Of a stretch of DNA of 6,823 nt, positions 6,403 through 6,823 are shown in pieces (position 1 is the stretch's first letter; each line of letters starts with the position of its first letter). The position numbers were made by a program, and so were the translations under genes. Origin of the DNA: an uncultured Eubacteriales bacterium (GTDB lineage Bacteria; Bacillota; Clostridia; Christensenellales; DTU072); contig CACXDF010000246.1 of NCBI GenBank assembly GCA_902766325.1, positions 1 through 6,823 of the forward strand. The letters are read 5' to 3'. The notes under the pieces were generated by a model. The model did no database searches and was not told where the DNA came from. It saw nothing but the letters and a program-made list of their open reading frames with translations.

Positions 6403-6823
6403 CTATCCCAAAAGAACGGCGTCCAGCGCGTAAAATACGCCGAGCGCAACTAGTTGTCCGCCCAGATAGACCCAAAGAGAAAGACGCCCCGGGACAGAAA
6501 AGAAATAGTGCCAACACCCGTCGAGCGACGGAAAAAGCGACTTCCTTTTCGCATACAGCACTTCGGACAGCGACGCGCCGAAAAAGAAGATCGCAATATA
6601 CGGGAACAGCGGAAAGTAATCGGCCGTCCACCAGCTTTCTTCGTAAAAAAACAGTCCGCGGAAATCGTTATTGTGCTCAATGGTCGCGCCCGTGCCGAAA
6701 GTATCGTACAAGCGTACGTTATAATGGCGATTAATCAAGAAGAACACGACGGATAAAGCGAACAAGAGTCCGACTTTAAGCCACCTTTTCAGCGCGGGAG
6801 GAACAGGCTTCTTTTTTTCGATC
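6403..6823 (-). CDS. C-terminal part of a multi-pass membrane protein, probably DUF1624/HGSNAT-type acyltransferase
   Basis: The last 139 residues are visible; the frame is open to the right edge, so the N-terminus is missing. The stop is TAG at 6405-6403. Three hydrophobic segments appear at about residues 15-31, 68-88 and 113-136 of the visible part, with a basic KKK and Pro-rich stretch before the first. The pattern of WW followed by DYFPLFPYIAIFFFGASL (68-85), a basic loop, and then GRLSLWVYLGGQL (112-124) near the C-terminus resembles the end of the DUF1624/HGSNAT_cat family, whose members are thought to be membrane acyltransferases. In the last motif the family usually has YLxHQ; here it reads YLGGQ, so the His is replaced by Gly. 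Another polytopic acyltransferase-like family is possible, and the catalytic N-terminal half cannot be checked. It converges on the terminator at 6355-6383 and is probably unrelated in function to the phosphoesterase. Confidence 0.62.
   Translation of the reverse strand, partial: IEKKKPVPPALKRWLKVGLLFALSVVFFLINRHYNVRLYDTFGTGATIEHNNDFRGLFFYEESWWTADYFPLFPYIAIFFFGASLSEVLYAKRKSLFPSLDGCWHYFFSVPGRLSLWVYLGGQLVALGVFYALDAVLLG

Noticed and set aside
1..6823. A new defence or mobile system
   Set aside because: No nuclease, integrase, transposase, reverse transcriptase, toxin-antitoxin pair, CRISPR repeat or phage-like gene is visible; the genes are metabolic or membrane proteins.

Overview
The window most likely comes from a Gram-positive, Clostridia-type bacterium, probably an uncultured gut or rumen lineage. 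This is inferred from purine-rich ribosome binding sites, consensus sigma-A type promoters, lysine-rich single-pass membrane anchors, and the mix of a plant-glycan glycosidase with a Clostridia-like adenine deaminase. Species cannot be fixed by eye. Coding DNA is of balanced composition and the gaps are AT-rich. I see no insertion sequence, phage gene, CRISPR array, tRNA or rRNA.

Left part (1-2974, minus strand): a two-gene operon read leftwards from a near-perfect promoter (2946-2974). Its first gene (1894-2898) encodes an unrecognised membrane-anchored extracytoplasmic protein with two CxxC motifs. After a 15-base gap containing a good ribosome binding site comes a GH78 alpha-L-rhamnosidase (start at 1878). 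It stays open for 626 codons to the left edge, where it is cut off shortly after the catalytic general-base motif. It has no signal peptide, so it probably acts in the cytoplasm on imported rhamnosides.

Centre (2975-3180): a divergent intergenic region with short direct and inverted repeats and an extended -10 promoter for the rightward genes. The leader of the rightward operon has its Shine-Dalgarno sequence unusually far from the start codon, with possible hairpins around it.

Right part (3181-6382, plus strand): adenine deaminase (ade, 596 aa, apparently complete) is followed after 26 bases by a membrane-anchored calcineurin-like metallophosphoesterase (442 aa). They are probably co-transcribed and end at a strong, symmetrical hairpin terminator (6355-6383). 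The pair could link extracytoplasmic phosphoester cleavage to cytoplasmic purine salvage, but the substrate of the phosphoesterase is unknown.

Right edge (6403-6823, minus strand): the C-terminal 139 residues of a multi-pass membrane protein, probably of the DUF1624/HGSNAT-type acyltransferase family. It converges on the shared terminator.

Most of the window is ordinary metabolism. I found no convincing new multi-gene system. The points most worth a second look are the CX2C-X20-CX2C protein paired with the rhamnosidase and the unusual ade leader.
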